Assembly (NCBI RefSeq): GCF_037478135.1
Contig: NZ_JBBHDV010000003.1
Location: 124,001 to 188,000, forward strand
Source: Denitratimonas sp037478135
GTDB taxonomy: Bacteria; Pseudomonadota; Gammaproteobacteria; Xanthomonadales; Xanthomonadaceae
Direction of reading: 5' to 3'
DNA length: 64,000 bases
In this document: one piece after another, positions 1 through 8,551 of the stretch
Position numbering within the stretch: the stretch's first letter is position 1
How the letters are laid out: each line of letters begins with the position of its first letter
Program-made: the position numbers and the translations under genes
Notes under the pieces: generated by a model
Seen by the model: the letters and a program-made list of their open reading frames with translations, nothing else
What the model was told of the DNA's origin: nothing
The model's database searches: none

Positions 1-606
1 TCGCCGCTGCAGATGACGCAGGCCTACCAGTTCATCGCCTCGGGCGGGCAGCTGCAACCGTTGCGCGCGGTGCGCGGTGTGCTCGATACCCGTGGCCAGC
101 CGCTGCAACGCTACGACGCCACGCCTTCACCGCCGCAACGCGGTGACACCATCGCCGCGCGTCTGGTGTCGATCGCGTTGCAGGAAGCGGTGCGCGAAGG
201 CACCGCGCGCGGCCTGGCCGATTCGGGCCTGACCTGGCTGTCGCCGGCCGGCAAGACCGGCACCAGCAACGACAGCCGTGACAGCTGGTTTGCCGGCTAT
301 ACCGGTGCGCACCTGGCCGTGGTCTGGATCGGCAACGACGAAAACCAGCCCACCGGCCTGTACGGCTCCACCGGCGCGATGCGGGTCTGGGCCGATCTGT
401 TCCGGCGCCTGCCCAACCTGCCGCTGAAGGTCGATGAAGACGGACTGGAATGGGGCTGGCTGGATGCGGAAGAATTCGCGCTGACCGATGCCGAATGCCC
501 GGGCGCGCAGCGTCATGTGTTCGTCGCCGGTTTTCTTCCCGAACAATTCCGCAATTGCCGCCTGGCGCGCCTGCGCCAGTGGTTCGGCGCAGGAGAGGAA
601 CGATGA
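1..606 (+). CDS. mrcB: Penicillin-binding protein 1B, C-terminal part (5' end outside window)
   Basis: The reading frame is open from base 1 and ends at TGA 604-606, so only about the last 201 residues are present. They contain KTGTSND, the KTG motif of the penicillin-binding transpeptidase fold, followed by DSWFAGYTG and VVWIGND, typical of class A bifunctional PBPs. The enzyme polymerises and cross-links peptidoglycan in the periplasm. The glycosyltransferase domain and catalytic serine lie upstream of the window. PBP1B is favoured over PBP1A because the KTG motif is close to the end and no long C-terminal domain follows. Its stop overlaps the start of the next gene (ATGA), which suggests co-transcription with the lipoprotein. 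Confidence 0.85.
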   Translation, partial: SPLQMTQAYQFIASGGQLQPLRAVRGVLDTRGQPLQRYDATPSPPQRGDTIAARLVSIALQEAVREGTARGLADSGLTWLSPAGKTGTSNDSRDSWFAGYTGAHLAVVWIGNDENQPTGLYGSTGAMRVWADLFRRLPNLPLKVDEDGLEWGWLDAEEFALTDAECPGAQRHVFVAGFLPEQFRNCRLARLRQWFGAGEER

Positions 607-1139
607 CACGGATGTTTTCACGCAGCATCGCCGGCGGCCTGATCGCCGCTGGCGTTGCGCTGGCCGGCTGCTCCGGCCCGCCGCCCACGCAGCAGGCCAT
701 GACGAAGAAGCCGCCCGCGCCGGAACTGGACGTGCTGGCCGTGGTGCGCGCCGCCGGGGCCGATGCGAAGGACACGTTGGAAGTGCAGCCACTGCGCGAT
801 CCGGTGATCGCCGACCTGCGCCAGGCCGCCGCGCAGCATGAAACAGCACGCGACTGGGCCAGCGCCGACGCCGCATTGGAGCAGGCCCTGGCGCTGAGCC
901 CGGGCGATCCCGAGCTGCTGCAATGGCGCGCCGAACTGGCGCTGGTGCAGGGCGATTACAACGTCGCGGTGGAACTGGCCAACGCCTCCTGGGAACAGGG
1001 ACCGCGGCTGGGCGCATTGTGCCGGCGCAACTGGACCACGGTGCGGCTGGTGCGCGAATGGACCGATTACCCGGCCGCCGCCCAAGCTGCTGCCGAACAG
1101 CTGGCGCGCTGCACGCACGAGCCACCGGTGCGGATGTGA
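603..1139 (+). CDS. TPR-like lipoprotein
   Basis: The product is 178 aa. It starts with a lipoprotein signal: two Arg near the N-terminus, a hydrophobic stretch, then lipobox LAGC with the acylated Cys at residue 23. After a Pro-rich linker comes a helical segment (about residues 70-135) with a TPR-like pattern (WASADAALEQALALSPGDPELL). The ATG overlaps the stop of the PBP1B gene by four bases. Small TPR lipoproteins beside PBP1B could be accessory or activator proteins by analogy with the outer-membrane PBP activators, but there is no specific motif to prove that. The exact function is unknown. Confidence 0.75.
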   Translation: MTRMFSRSIAGGLIAAGVALAGCSGPPPTQQAMTKKPPAPELDVLAVVRAAGADAKDTLEVQPLRDPVIADLRQAAAQHETARDWASADAALEQALALSPGDPELLQWRAELALVQGDYNVAVELANASWEQGPRLGALCRRNWTTVRLVREWTDYPAAAQAAAEQLARCTHEPPVRM

Positions 1140-1171
1140 GCCGCGCCGGCGAACCGGTTGTGGCGGGCTGA

Positions 1172-3109
1172 ATGTCTTCGCTGCTGCAGGCCACGGCCGA
1201 CGCGCTCGGCGAGGAGGGCGCGCTGGCGCGGGCGATTGAAGGCTATGTGCCGCGTCCGCCGCAGCAGCGCATGGCCGAGGCCGTGGCGCAGACCATCCTG
1301 GCGCAGGACGAGCTGATCGCCGAGGCCGGCACCGGCACCGGCAAGACCTACGCCTATCTGGTGCCGACGCTGCTCTCCGGGCGCCGCACCATCATTTCCA
1401 CCGGCACCCGCGCGCTGCAGGACCAGCTTTTCCATCGCGATCTGCCGCGCGTGCGCAGCGCGCTGGGCGTGCGGCTGAAGACCGCGCTGCTCAAGGGCCG
1501 CGCCAATTACCTGTGCTGGTACCGGCTGGAACGCGCCCGCAGCGATGACCTGTTCACATCGCGTGAAACCGCCGCGCAGTTGGTCAAGCTCAGCGCCTGG
1601 GCCGGCGGCAGTGCCAGCGGTGATCTGGCCGGCGTGGATTTCGTGGCCGAGGATTCGCCGCTGTGGCCGCAGGTGACTTCCACCGCCGACAACTGCCTGG
1701 GCACCGAATGCCCGTTCCACGCCGAATGTTTCGTAGTCAAGGCGCGACAGGCGGCGCAGGAGGCGGATCTGGTGGTGGTCAACCATCACCTGCTGTTCGC
1801 CGACCAGGCGCTCAAGCGCGAGGGCTTCGGCGAAATCCTGCCCGGTGCGCAGACCTTCGTGCTGGACGAGGCGCACCAGTTGCCGGAGCTGGCGGCGCAG
1901 TTCTTCGGTCATACCTTTTCCTCGCGCCAGCTGTCGGATCTGGCGCGCGAAGCGGTGGCTGAATGTGCCAGCGTCAGTGGTGCGCTGGCCGAGGTGCAGG
2001 GCCCGGCGCGGGAACTGGAGCAGGCGCTGCGCGAACTGCGTCTGGCGCTGGAACAGTTCCCTGCGCGCGGCACCATCGCCGCGCTGGATGCGAACCCGGA
2101 ATTGCACGAACACATCGCCACGCTGCGTGCCGCGCTTTCAGCGCTGGTGTCGGTGCTGGATGCGTTTTCCGAGCGCAGTGTCGGCTTCAAGACCTGCCAC
2201 GAGCGCGGCGAGGATCTGCTCGAATGCGCGGCGCGCATCCTGGATGCCAAGGGCATCGGCGAGGTGCGCTGGTACGAACTGAGCGCGCGCGGCTTCCAGA
2301 TGCACCAGACGCCGCTGGATGTCTCGACCCCGCTGCGCGATTTCCGCGCCGCATCCGGTGCCGCGTGGATCCACACCTCCGCCACGCTGGCGGTCGATGG
2401 CCGCTTCGAACATCTGGCCGCGCAGATGGGCATGGAATCGCCGCGCACACTGCTGGAACCCAGCCCGTTCGACTATGCCCGGCAGGCCATGGTCTACGTG
2501 CCGCAGGATCTGCCCGAGCCCAATACCGCCGGCCATGTGCAGGCCGTGGTGGAGGCCGCGCTGCCGCTGCTGGATGCGTCCGATGGGCGCGCGTTCATGC
2601 TGTTCACCTCGCACCGCGCGCTGCGCCAGGCGGCAGAAGTGCTGAGTGATCTGCGCGAATTTCCGCTGTTCGTGCAGGGCAGCGCGCCGCGCCACTTGCT
2701 GCTGGAACAGTTCCGCGCCGCCGGCAACGGCGTGCTGCTGGGCGCGGCCAGCTTCTGGGAAGGTGTCGATGTGGCTGGTGATGCGCTGCAGATCGTGGTG
2801 ATCGACAAACTGCCCTTTGCCGCGCCCGACGATCCGGTGCTGGACGCGCGGCTGGAAGCGATCCGCCGGCGCGGCGGCAACCCGTTCCGCGACTGGCAAC
2901 TGCCCAATGCGGTGATCGCGCTGAAGCAGGGCGCCGGCCGCCTGATCCGCACCCATGCCGATCGCGGCGTGCTGATGCTCTGCGATACGCGCCTGATTTC
3001 GAAGAGTTACGGCCGCAGCTTCCTCGCCAGCCTGCCGCCCTTCACCCGTACCCGGAAGCTGGAGCGGGTGCTGGCGCTGCTGCGCGACGCGCGGCTGGCA
3101 CGCAGTTAG
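1172..3109 (+). CDS. yoaA: ATP-dependent DNA helicase, DinG/YoaA family (XPD-like, Fe-S)
   Basis: The product is 645 aa, the usual length for YoaA. Walker A is EAGTGTGKT at about residues 51-59 and the DEAH box is at about 232-235. Four Cys (about 115, 175, 180, 186) lie between them, in the arrangement of the Fe-S cluster of XPD/DinG helicases. The C-terminal helicase half holds the GAASFWEGVDV and QGAGRLIR motifs. There is no N-terminal exonuclease domain, which separates it from the DinG proteins of Gram-positive bacteria. It probably unwinds DNA 5' to 3' during repair; E. coli YoaA works with the polymerase III chi subunit. It begins 32 nt after the lipoprotein gene. Confidence 0.9.
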   Translation: MSSLLQATADALGEEGALARAIEGYVPRPPQQRMAEAVAQTILAQDELIAEAGTGTGKTYAYLVPTLLSGRRTIISTGTRALQDQLFHRDLPRVRSALGVRLKTALLKGRANYLCWYRLERARSDDLFTSRETAAQLVKLSAWAGGSASGDLAGVDFVAEDSPLWPQVTSTADNCLGTECPFHAECFVVKARQAAQEADLVVVNHHLLFADQALKREGFGEILPGAQTFVLDEAHQLPELAAQFFGHTFSSRQLSDLAREAVAECASVSGALAEVQGPARELEQALRELRLALEQFPARGTIAALDANPELHEHIATLRAALSALVSVLDAFSERSVGFKTCHERGEDLLECAARILDAKGIGEVRWYELSARGFQMHQTPLDVSTPLRDFRAASGAAWIHTSATLAVDGRFEHLAAQMGMESPRTLLEPSPFDYARQAMVYVPQDLPEPNTAGHVQAVVEAALPLLDASDGRAFMLFTSHRALRQAAEVLSDLREFPLFVQGSAPRHLLLEQFRAAGNGVLLGAASFWEGVDVAGDALQIVVIDKLPFAAPDDPVLDARLEAIRRRGGNPFRDWQLPNAVIALKQGAGRLIRTHADRGVLMLCDTRLISKSYGRSFLASLPPFTRTRKLERVLALLRDARLARS

Positions 3110-3319
3110 CGGATGTCTGATCAAATCTCATTGCGTCAGCCCGGCGGCTTTCAACAGCGAAGCTGGTCAGGCTGAAATGACGTCTTATCCAGATGCTCCT
3201 TGGCCGGCGCCGCTGCCGCGCTACCATCCCTTTTCCATGATTCCCGTCCGACGAGTCCATTCGATGTCAGCCGCCACCTGCCTGCATGATTTTCACTCTG
3301 CAACCGTGTGTGGTGCCAC

Positions 3320-4039
3320 ATGAAACTGCTGGCGCTGGAAACCTCCACCGAGGCCTGTTCGGTCGCGCTGCATTTCGATGGCCGCGTACTTGAGCGACAC
3401 GAAATCGCCCCGCGCCGCCACGCCGAACTGACCCTGGCGTGGGTCGGGGAATTGCTGGCGGAGGCCGGTATCGCACGCACGCAACTGGATGCCATCGCCT
3501 GCAGCCGCGGGCCCGGCGCCTTCACCGGCGTGCGGCTGGCGGTGGCGATGGTGCAGGGACTGGCACTGGCGTTGGACCGTCCCGCCATCGGTGTATCCAC
3601 GCTGGACGTACTGGCACGCCCGGCGATGCGCGAACTGGATGCAGTCGGCGATGCACGGACCGGCGTGCTGGCCGCGATCGACGCGCGCATGGGCGAGGTG
3701 TATCTGGCCGATTATCTGCGTGATGCCGGCGGGCAATGGCAGCGACAGGGTGAAGAACGCGTGCTGGCACCCACTGCCGTGACGCTACCCGATGCGTTCC
3801 CGCGCGTGGGCGTGGGCACTGGTTTCGCGGCGGAAAATGCAGTGCTGGTGAAGACTCTGGCGGCACAGCTGGTGCGCAGCGAGGCCGAAGCGCTGCCCCG
3901 CGCCGCCGATGTCGCGGAACTGGCGCTGACCGCCTTCGCCCGTGGCGAAGCCGTGGCCCCCGAACATCTGCAACCGGCCTATCTGCGCAACAAGGTCGCA
4001 CTGACCCTGGCCGAGCAGGGCAAGCCTGTGCCGCGTTGA
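3320..4039 (+). CDS. tsaB: tRNA N6-threonylcarbamoyladenosine biosynthesis protein TsaB
   Basis: The product is 239 aa. The N-terminus MKLLALETSTEACSVAL and the segment GPGAFTGVRLAVAMVQGLAL are hallmarks of TsaB, an ASKHA-fold partner of TsaD/TsaE needed for the t6A37 modification of ANN-decoding tRNAs. I chose the ATG at 3320 because it begins the conserved strand; an in-frame GTG at 3308 would add only MWCH. The roughly 210 bases between yoaA and this gene hold no gene I can support. The gene converges on a minus-strand hydrolase, with a large palindrome between them. Confidence 0.93.
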   Translation: MKLLALETSTEACSVALHFDGRVLERHEIAPRRHAELTLAWVGELLAEAGIARTQLDAIACSRGPGAFTGVRLAVAMVQGLALALDRPAIGVSTLDVLARPAMRELDAVGDARTGVLAAIDARMGEVYLADYLRDAGGQWQRQGEERVLAPTAVTLPDAFPRVGVGTGFAAENAVLVKTLAAQLVRSEAEALPRAADVAELALTAFARGEAVAPEHLQPAYLRNKVALTLAEQGKPVPR

Positions 4040-4050
4040 AAAACCGCGTG

Positions 4051-4130
4051 GCCCGGGTAAGGCATAGCCGCACCCGGGGCCGGAATTATCGGGAAAGCCA
4101 AACCCGTGTGCGGCGGCGCCTTACCCGGGC
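4051..4130. repeat. Long REP/BIME-like palindrome between convergent genes
   Basis: A perfect 13-bp inverted repeat, GCCCGGGTAAGGC at 4051-4063 and its complement at 4118-4130, encloses a second matching pair (GCCGCAC 4067-4073 and GTGCGGC 4108-4114). Together they form one extended imperfect hairpin of about 80 bases. It fills the gap between the 3' ends of tsaB and the hydrolase, so it could act as a bidirectional terminator or mRNA 3'-end stabiliser. The layout resembles enterobacterial and xanthomonad REP pairs. Confidence 0.6.
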
Positions 4131-4148
4131 TGCTCATCGGCCATCGGG

Positions 4149-4937
4149 TTACTCACCAGCCATTACTTCATCGAAGAAGCTGTGCAGCGCCGTGCGTGCG
4201 CGCTTGGCCGCCAGCGGGTGGTACACGCAGTTCGGCGGTGAGGCGGCGCTGGCTTCGGCAAAGCAATGCACCGCGCCGGCGTAGTTCACGAACTGCCAGT
4301 CGGCCTGCACCTTGTCCATTTCCTGCTGGAAGCCGGTGATCTCGTCGGCCGTCACCGCAGCGTCGGCGGCGCCGTTCAGCACCAGGATCGACGCGGCCGG
4401 CGTGCTGGCGGCGGGAAGATCGGTGGCAAGGCCGCCGTGCAGTGACACCACGCCGGCCACCTCGGCGCCGGCACGCGCCATTTCCAGCACCGTGGTGCCG
4501 CCGAAACAGAAACCGAATGCGCCGATCCGGCCGGTATCCAGCGGTGCGCCGGCGTCGTTGCCGCGCAGTACGTCCAGCGCCTTGGTGGCGCGGGCGCGCA
4601 GTGTTTCGCGGTCAGCGTACATCTTTCTGGCCTGTGCGCCGGCTTCCTGCGCATTGGCCGGACGCACGTCCTTGCCGTAGACGTCGGCCACCAGCACCAC
4701 GTAGCGCTGGCCGGCGATTTCGCGCGCGCGTTCGACTGCCGATGCGTTGACGCCCATCCAATTGGGCACCATCAGCAGGCCTGGGCGCGGCTGCGATGAG
4801 CTGTCGTCATAGACCAGCACGCCGCTGAAAACTTCGCCGTCCAGCGACCATTCCACCGCTTGTTCGTGCCAGGCCGCCCACGCTGAAGTGGACGCGAGCA
4901 GGCAGGCGACAAGAAAACCCGAAATACGCAGCAACAT
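4149..4937 (-). CDS. Exported dienelactone hydrolase family protein
   Basis: The product is 262 aa from the ATG at 4937, which starts a clear signal peptide (MLLRISGFLVACLLASTSAWA). A longer frame upstream adds residues without a signal and is less likely. The mature part is an alpha/beta hydrolase of the dienelactone hydrolase type: GFCFGG surrounds the nucleophile Cys (Cys is typical of this family), the acid residue is probably in LNGAADAAVT, and the His is in AVHCF. The substrate is unknown; most exported members are annotated only by family. It stands alone, convergent with tsaB. Confidence 0.82.
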   Translation of the reverse strand: MLLRISGFLVACLLASTSAWAAWHEQAVEWSLDGEVFSGVLVYDDSSSQPRPGLLMVPNWMGVNASAVERAREIAGQRYVVLVADVYGKDVRPANAQEAGAQARKMYADRETLRARATKALDVLRGNDAGAPLDTGRIGAFGFCFGGTTVLEMARAGAEVAGVVSLHGGLATDLPAASTPAASILVLNGAADAAVTADEITGFQQEMDKVQADWQFVNYAGAVHCFAEASAASPPNCVYHPLAAKRARTALHSFFDEVMAGE

Positions 4938-5128
4938 GGCAAGGCTCCGGTGGCGGTGGGGACCGCCACACGATGCCACGAACCGGTCCTGCGGTTGCAA
5001 TGCCTGCCGCATGTTTCCCGCAGGATGGTGTCAATTGCGGCAGGTATTTCCGACCAGTTCCGATCACCTGATCGCAGGTGAGTCTGTTCCCACCCGAAGC
5101 GCGGATGCCGACAGCACCGCCGGCGCGT

Positions 5129-6331
5129 TTACATCGGCGCGTTGCTCATCCAGCCGAACAGCAGCCCGCTGGCGCCCAGCAACATGCCCAGCAGCATGCC
5201 GGCCCAGGCCATGCGGCGTTCGGCGCGGCGGTTGTCGGCGGCGGTGGTGGGATCGCGTGCGGCTTCGCGTTCATGCCGGCGCGCCAGGATGCGCGGCAGC
5301 CAGACCAGATTCATGCCGCCCAGCACGCCCATCATGCCGACCAGGCTCAGCGTCGGTAGCAGGCTGGACTGGGTCAGCACCGCTGCACCCATCAGCGTGG
5401 TGAACAGCAGCACCACCAGCAGGCCGGCGGCGGCGAACCAGGCCAGTTCGCGCCGTTCCTGATGGTCGGTGGAGGTGATCCAGTGGCGGCGCACGCCGAA
5501 AAACACCGCTGCCACGCCGACGATCAATGCAAACACGATGCCGCCGGCAGCGCCCACCAGCAGGCGTCCGGCGCCGCCGCCCACACCACCGGGCAGGCTG
5601 CTCGCACCGCGACCGAGCACACCGACAGCGGATGCGGATTTCCCCGCCAGATGGCCGGCCAGACCGGCGCCGGCTGCCGCCGCTGCGGTCTGGCTGACAC
5701 TCAGGCCGCCCACGACGATCGCGGTGAAGGCCAGCCCCGGCGCGGTGGCCCTGGCGACATCGCCAAGGCGTTCGAGCAGGTCCGAACGCAGGCTCTGGCG
5801 CGCGCGCGACAGGCGCTTGCGCACGGCGGCGTCCTGCATCCCGAGCAGGCTGGCGACCTGCTTGGAGGATTGGCCTTCGCGGTAGTAGATCAGCAGGATT
5901 TCGCGCGTGTCTTCGGGCAATTCGTCGATCAGGTTGGCGACGACGGCCTCTTCCTGCTGGCGTGCCAGACGTTCGGGGTGGTCCGGCGTGGGGTCTGCGA
6001 CCACGGCCAGGATGTCTTCCAGCTCGCCGTCATAGCGGCGCTCGTTGCGGCGCCGGCGCAGATGGTCGTGCGAGAGGTTGCGGGTGATCTGGCGCAGCCA
6101 CGGCAGGAAGCTGGCCGGATTGCGCAGCCGCGCCAAGTTGCGCCAGGCGCTGATGAAGGCGTCCTGCGCGATGTCCTCGCTGGCCGGCACGTCGCGCGTG
6201 ATCGCCAGCGCGATCGCGGTGATGCCGTTCTGGCAGCCGCTGACGATCTTGCCGAACGCGGCGGCATCGCCCGCCTGGGCGGCAGGCAGGTGCTGGTCGA
6301 TCAGCAGGATCAGGGCGTCGGAGCTGCTCAT
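5129..6331 (-). CDS. ECF-type sigma factor fused to a C-terminal membrane domain
   Basis: The product is 400 aa, about twice the length of an ordinary ECF sigma factor. Residues 24-95 look like sigma region 2 (IAQDAFISAWRNLARLRNPASF, then a basic segment). Residues 130-185 are region 4 with the helix-turn-helix LPEDTREILL...SSKQVASLLGMQDAAVRKRLSRARQSLR. From about residue 200 the chain becomes hydrophobic and glycine-rich, with likely membrane segments near 255-280, 296-320, 325-349 and 374-396. A sigma domain tethered to the membrane suggests that activity is controlled in cis by the membrane part, as an alternative to a separate anti-sigma factor. It is the last gene of a minus-strand run tesB / DUF2007-like / sigma, 24 nt after its neighbour. 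Confidence 0.8.
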   Translation of the reverse strand: MSSSDALILLIDQHLPAAQAGDAAAFGKIVSGCQNGITAIALAITRDVPASEDIAQDAFISAWRNLARLRNPASFLPWLRQITRNLSHDHLRRRRNERRYDGELEDILAVVADPTPDHPERLARQQEEAVVANLIDELPEDTREILLIYYREGQSSKQVASLLGMQDAAVRKRLSRARQSLRSDLLERLGDVARATAPGLAFTAIVVGGLSVSQTAAAAAGAGLAGHLAGKSASAVGVLGRGASSLPGGVGGGAGRLLVGAAGGIVFALIVGVAAVFFGVRRHWITSTDHQERRELAWFAAAGLLVVLLFTTLMGAAVLTQSSLLPTLSLVGMMGVLGGMNLVWLPRILARRHEREAARDPTTAADNRRAERRMAWAGMLLGMLLGASGLLFGWMSNAPM

Positions 6332-6355
6332 GTTCAGCCTTGGGTGTGGTGAAGG

Positions 6356-6847
6356 TCAGCGCAATGACGTGTCCACCGGCACGATGTGACGTTCAATATC
6401 CTCATCGGGTGTCTGCACCGGTGCCGGTGGCTGCGATGGCGGCGCCACGCTGCCGGGGGAATTGCACTGGCGCGCGCTGGTGAAGGTGGCCAGCACCACG
6501 ACCGCGGCCAGCATCACCATGCGGATGCGGGCGGCATGGTTGACCGGGCCGCGTGTCACCGGCGGCGGCGCACTGGCGTGTTCCGGCAGATAGCTGGTGC
6601 GCGTGGTTTCCATCAGGCCGGCTTCGCGCAACAGGGCGCGCGCCTTGGGTTGGTCTTCGGCGTGCACCACCCAGACCGCGGCCGGCGTGGGTTTGTCCTT
6701 GGCGTTGTCGGCGTAGGAGAAAGTCCGGCGGCGGTTGCCCTTGTAGGAGCGGGACTGGCTGATCCAGGTTTCGATGCCGTGTTCGTTGAGCAGCGCGGCC
6801 ACGCCTTCGACATTCTCCAGCCGCAGCGAACTGAAAACCTGGCGCAT
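6356..6847 (-). CDS. DUF2007-like putative signal-transducing protein with one membrane helix
   Basis: The product is 163 aa. The N-terminal ~75 residues (MRQVFSSLRLENVEGVAALLNEHGIETWI ... WVVHAEDQPKARALL, quoted in parts) resemble the DUF2007 ferredoxin-like domain found in small regulatory proteins and annotated in xanthomonads as pathogenicity-like. A hydrophobic helix at about 108-124 and a Pro-rich tail follow. It starts one base after the stop of tesB and ends 24 nt before the sigma-factor gene, so the three are very likely one transcript. A role with the membrane-fused sigma factor is plausible but inferred only from position. Confidence 0.65.
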   Translation of the reverse strand: MRQVFSSLRLENVEGVAALLNEHGIETWISQSRSYKGNRRRTFSYADNAKDKPTPAAVWVVHAEDQPKARALLREAGLMETTRTSYLPEHASAPPPVTRGPVNHAARIRMVMLAAVVVLATFTSARQCNSPGSVAPPSQPPAPVQTPDEDIERHIVPVDTSLR

Positions 6848-6848
6848 T

Positions 6849-7718
6849 TCAGTCGCCCGCCTGGCTGACGCGGATCATGCCTTCCTGCGCGGTGGAGGCC
6901 ACCAGCACGCCGTCGCGGGTGTAGATGCTGCCGCGGGACAGGCCACGGCTGTCCTGCATCGAAGGGCTGTCGCAGGAATACAGCAGCCATTCGTCGACGC
7001 GCAGCGGGCGGTGGAACCACAGCGCGTGATCGAGGCTGGCCATGCGCACATTGGGTTGCAGATAGGAAATGGCATGCGGCAGCGTGCTGGTGCCGACCAG
7101 ATGGAAATCCGAGGCGTAGGCCAGCAGGGCCTGGTGCAGGGCGGGCGTATCGTCGATGCGATTCGTCAAGCGAAACCAGACCTGCTGTGAAGGCGGGCGT
7201 TTGGTCGGCGCCAGCTCATTGCGCGGGTAGACATGGCGGAACTCGAACGCGCCCTGGCGTGCCAGCCAGCGCTGGGTCTTGGCTGGCAGTTTCGCCAGTT
7301 CGTCAGGCGGCAGCGACTGCTGCTCCGGCAGGTCTTCGGGTTTGGGCACGTCGGGCGGCGAGATCTGGTGTTCCAGCCCGGGCTCGGGCCGGTGGAAACT
7401 GGCCGACATCACGAAGATCGGTTGCCCGTGCTGGATCGCGGTCACGCGCCGCACCGAGAAGCTGCCGCCGTCGCGGGTCTTGTCGACCTGGTAGATGATC
7501 GGATGATCGATGTCGCCGGCGCGCAGGAAATAGGCGTGCAGCGAATTGGCGTGGCGGGTCGGGTCGACCGTGTGCTGGGTCGCGCTCAGCGCCTGCCCCA
7601 GCACCTGCCCGCCGAACACGAAACGGGTGCCGATATCGCGGCTCTGGCCACGGAAGATGTTGTCTTCGATGCGCTCCAGGTGCAGCAGATCGAGCAGTTC
7701 GGCGACTTTTTCGTGCAA
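6849..7718 (-). CDS. tesB: Acyl-CoA thioesterase II
   Basis: The product is 289 aa, standard for TesB (double hot-dog fold). It hydrolyses medium- and long-chain acyl-CoA to free fatty acid and CoA in the cytoplasm. Conserved family blocks are RFVFGGQVLGQAL near the N-terminus, YASDFHLVGT and MASLDHALWFHRP, holding the Asp and Thr of the catalytic triad, and AQEGMIR with the Gln. It leads the minus-strand operon with the DUF2007-like and sigma genes. A TATAAT hexamer on the minus strand lies 31 bases upstream of its ATG. Confidence 0.95.
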   Translation of the reverse strand: MHEKVAELLDLLHLERIEDNIFRGQSRDIGTRFVFGGQVLGQALSATQHTVDPTRHANSLHAYFLRAGDIDHPIIYQVDKTRDGGSFSVRRVTAIQHGQPIFVMSASFHRPEPGLEHQISPPDVPKPEDLPEQQSLPPDELAKLPAKTQRWLARQGAFEFRHVYPRNELAPTKRPPSQQVWFRLTNRIDDTPALHQALLAYASDFHLVGTSTLPHAISYLQPNVRMASLDHALWFHRPLRVDEWLLYSCDSPSMQDSRGLSRGSIYTRDGVLVASTAQEGMIRVSQAGD

Positions 7719-7748
7719 GGCGGCGCTTCCGCAGAGTGTGGACCGGCG

Positions 7749-7754
7749 ATTATA
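7749..7754 (-). promoter_or_regulatory. Probable -10 element of the tesB operon
   Basis: Minus-strand TATAAT, 31 bases upstream of the tesB start, in the gap between tesB and the 3' end of the amidase gene. A -35 is not obvious; the nearest candidate TGACGG would need 21-bp spacing. Confidence 0.4.
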
Positions 7755-7778
7755 CGGAAGCCCCGCTGCACGCCGCCG

Positions 7779-8363
7779 TCAGGGGCTGGCTGCATCCGGT
7801 AGCAGGCGTCGCAGCGGCACCGCTTCAAGCACTTGCGGCCAGGGGAACAGCGGGCCCGGATCACGCTTGCGCGGGACCAGCACGGCCGGGTTGTCGGTAG
7901 CCGGCACCTGCGCGGTATCCAGATCCTCGTGCCCGGCGATCAGCGCCAGGCCCGGCAGCCTGGCGGCCAGATCCCGCAGCAGCGCGATCAGCGCCGCGAT
8001 CTGCACCTCGGGGTAGGGCTCGTCCATCGCCTGGTGGCGGGAATACAGCCAGTCCGGCCAGCGGCCGCGATTGACCAGTTCGATCCCGATCGAACGCGGA
8101 TTGAAGCTGCGCACATGGTGCGCCACGCGGTTTTCCGGCACGAAGCGGTGCAGCGCGCCATCGCGATCGATGTAGTAATGCCCGCTGTTGCCGCTGCCCG
8201 AGGCGTACAGCACCTTTTCCCCGTACTCGCGCGCGGTGGCCAGATCCGGCAGTTCGGTGCAGTGGATCACCACCAGGTCGATATCAGCCAGCGCACGCGT
8301 TTCCAGCGCCGCCACGTAGGGCAGCGGCCAGTCGTTGATCGGGACGGCGGAGGACGTGGACAT
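7779..8363 (-). CDS. N-acetylmuramoyl-L-alanine amidase, AmpD-like
   Basis: The product is 194 aa from the ATG at 8363; in-frame ATGs further upstream (for example 8405) would add only a Pro-rich leader. It carries the zinc amidase_2 fold: VVIHCTELPD (first His ligand), RVAHHVRSFNPRSIGIELVNRG, GHEDL and the Asp of KRDPGP near the end. Such enzymes cut the amide bond between N-acetylmuramate and the stem peptide during muropeptide recycling. No convincing signal peptide is visible in the short form, which fits a cytosolic AmpD-like role. Confidence 0.85.
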   Translation of the reverse strand: MSTSSAVPINDWPLPYVAALETRALADIDLVVIHCTELPDLATAREYGEKVLYASGSGNSGHYYIDRDGALHRFVPENRVAHHVRSFNPRSIGIELVNRGRWPDWLYSRHQAMDEPYPEVQIAALIALLRDLAARLPGLALIAGHEDLDTAQVPATDNPAVLVPRKRDPGPLFPWPQVLEAVPLRRLLPDAASP

Positions 8364-8533
8364 GGGAGGCGCCGGTATCGGACGTGGCGGTGTGTGCGGC
8401 TGCATGGAATCTTCGCCGACAGTAATTGATGTGGGGAAGGCCAGCCAGCGGAACGAGGTGGCGCCGTTGCAGTCCATCGGCAAAGGGCGAGGCGCCATGC
8501 CGTCCCGGAGAAAGTCCGCGCCTGCTGCACTGG

Positions 8534-8546
8534 TCCCAATATGGGA
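8534..8546. promoter_or_regulatory. Candidate autoregulatory operator of the higBA pair
   Basis: Perfect 13-bp palindrome TCCCAATATGGGA (TCCCA, 3-nt centre, TGGGA) ending five bases before the ATG at 8552. HigA-type antitoxins usually bind palindromes over their own promoter, so position and symmetry fit an operator. Confidence 0.45.
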
Positions 8547-8551
8547 TCAAC

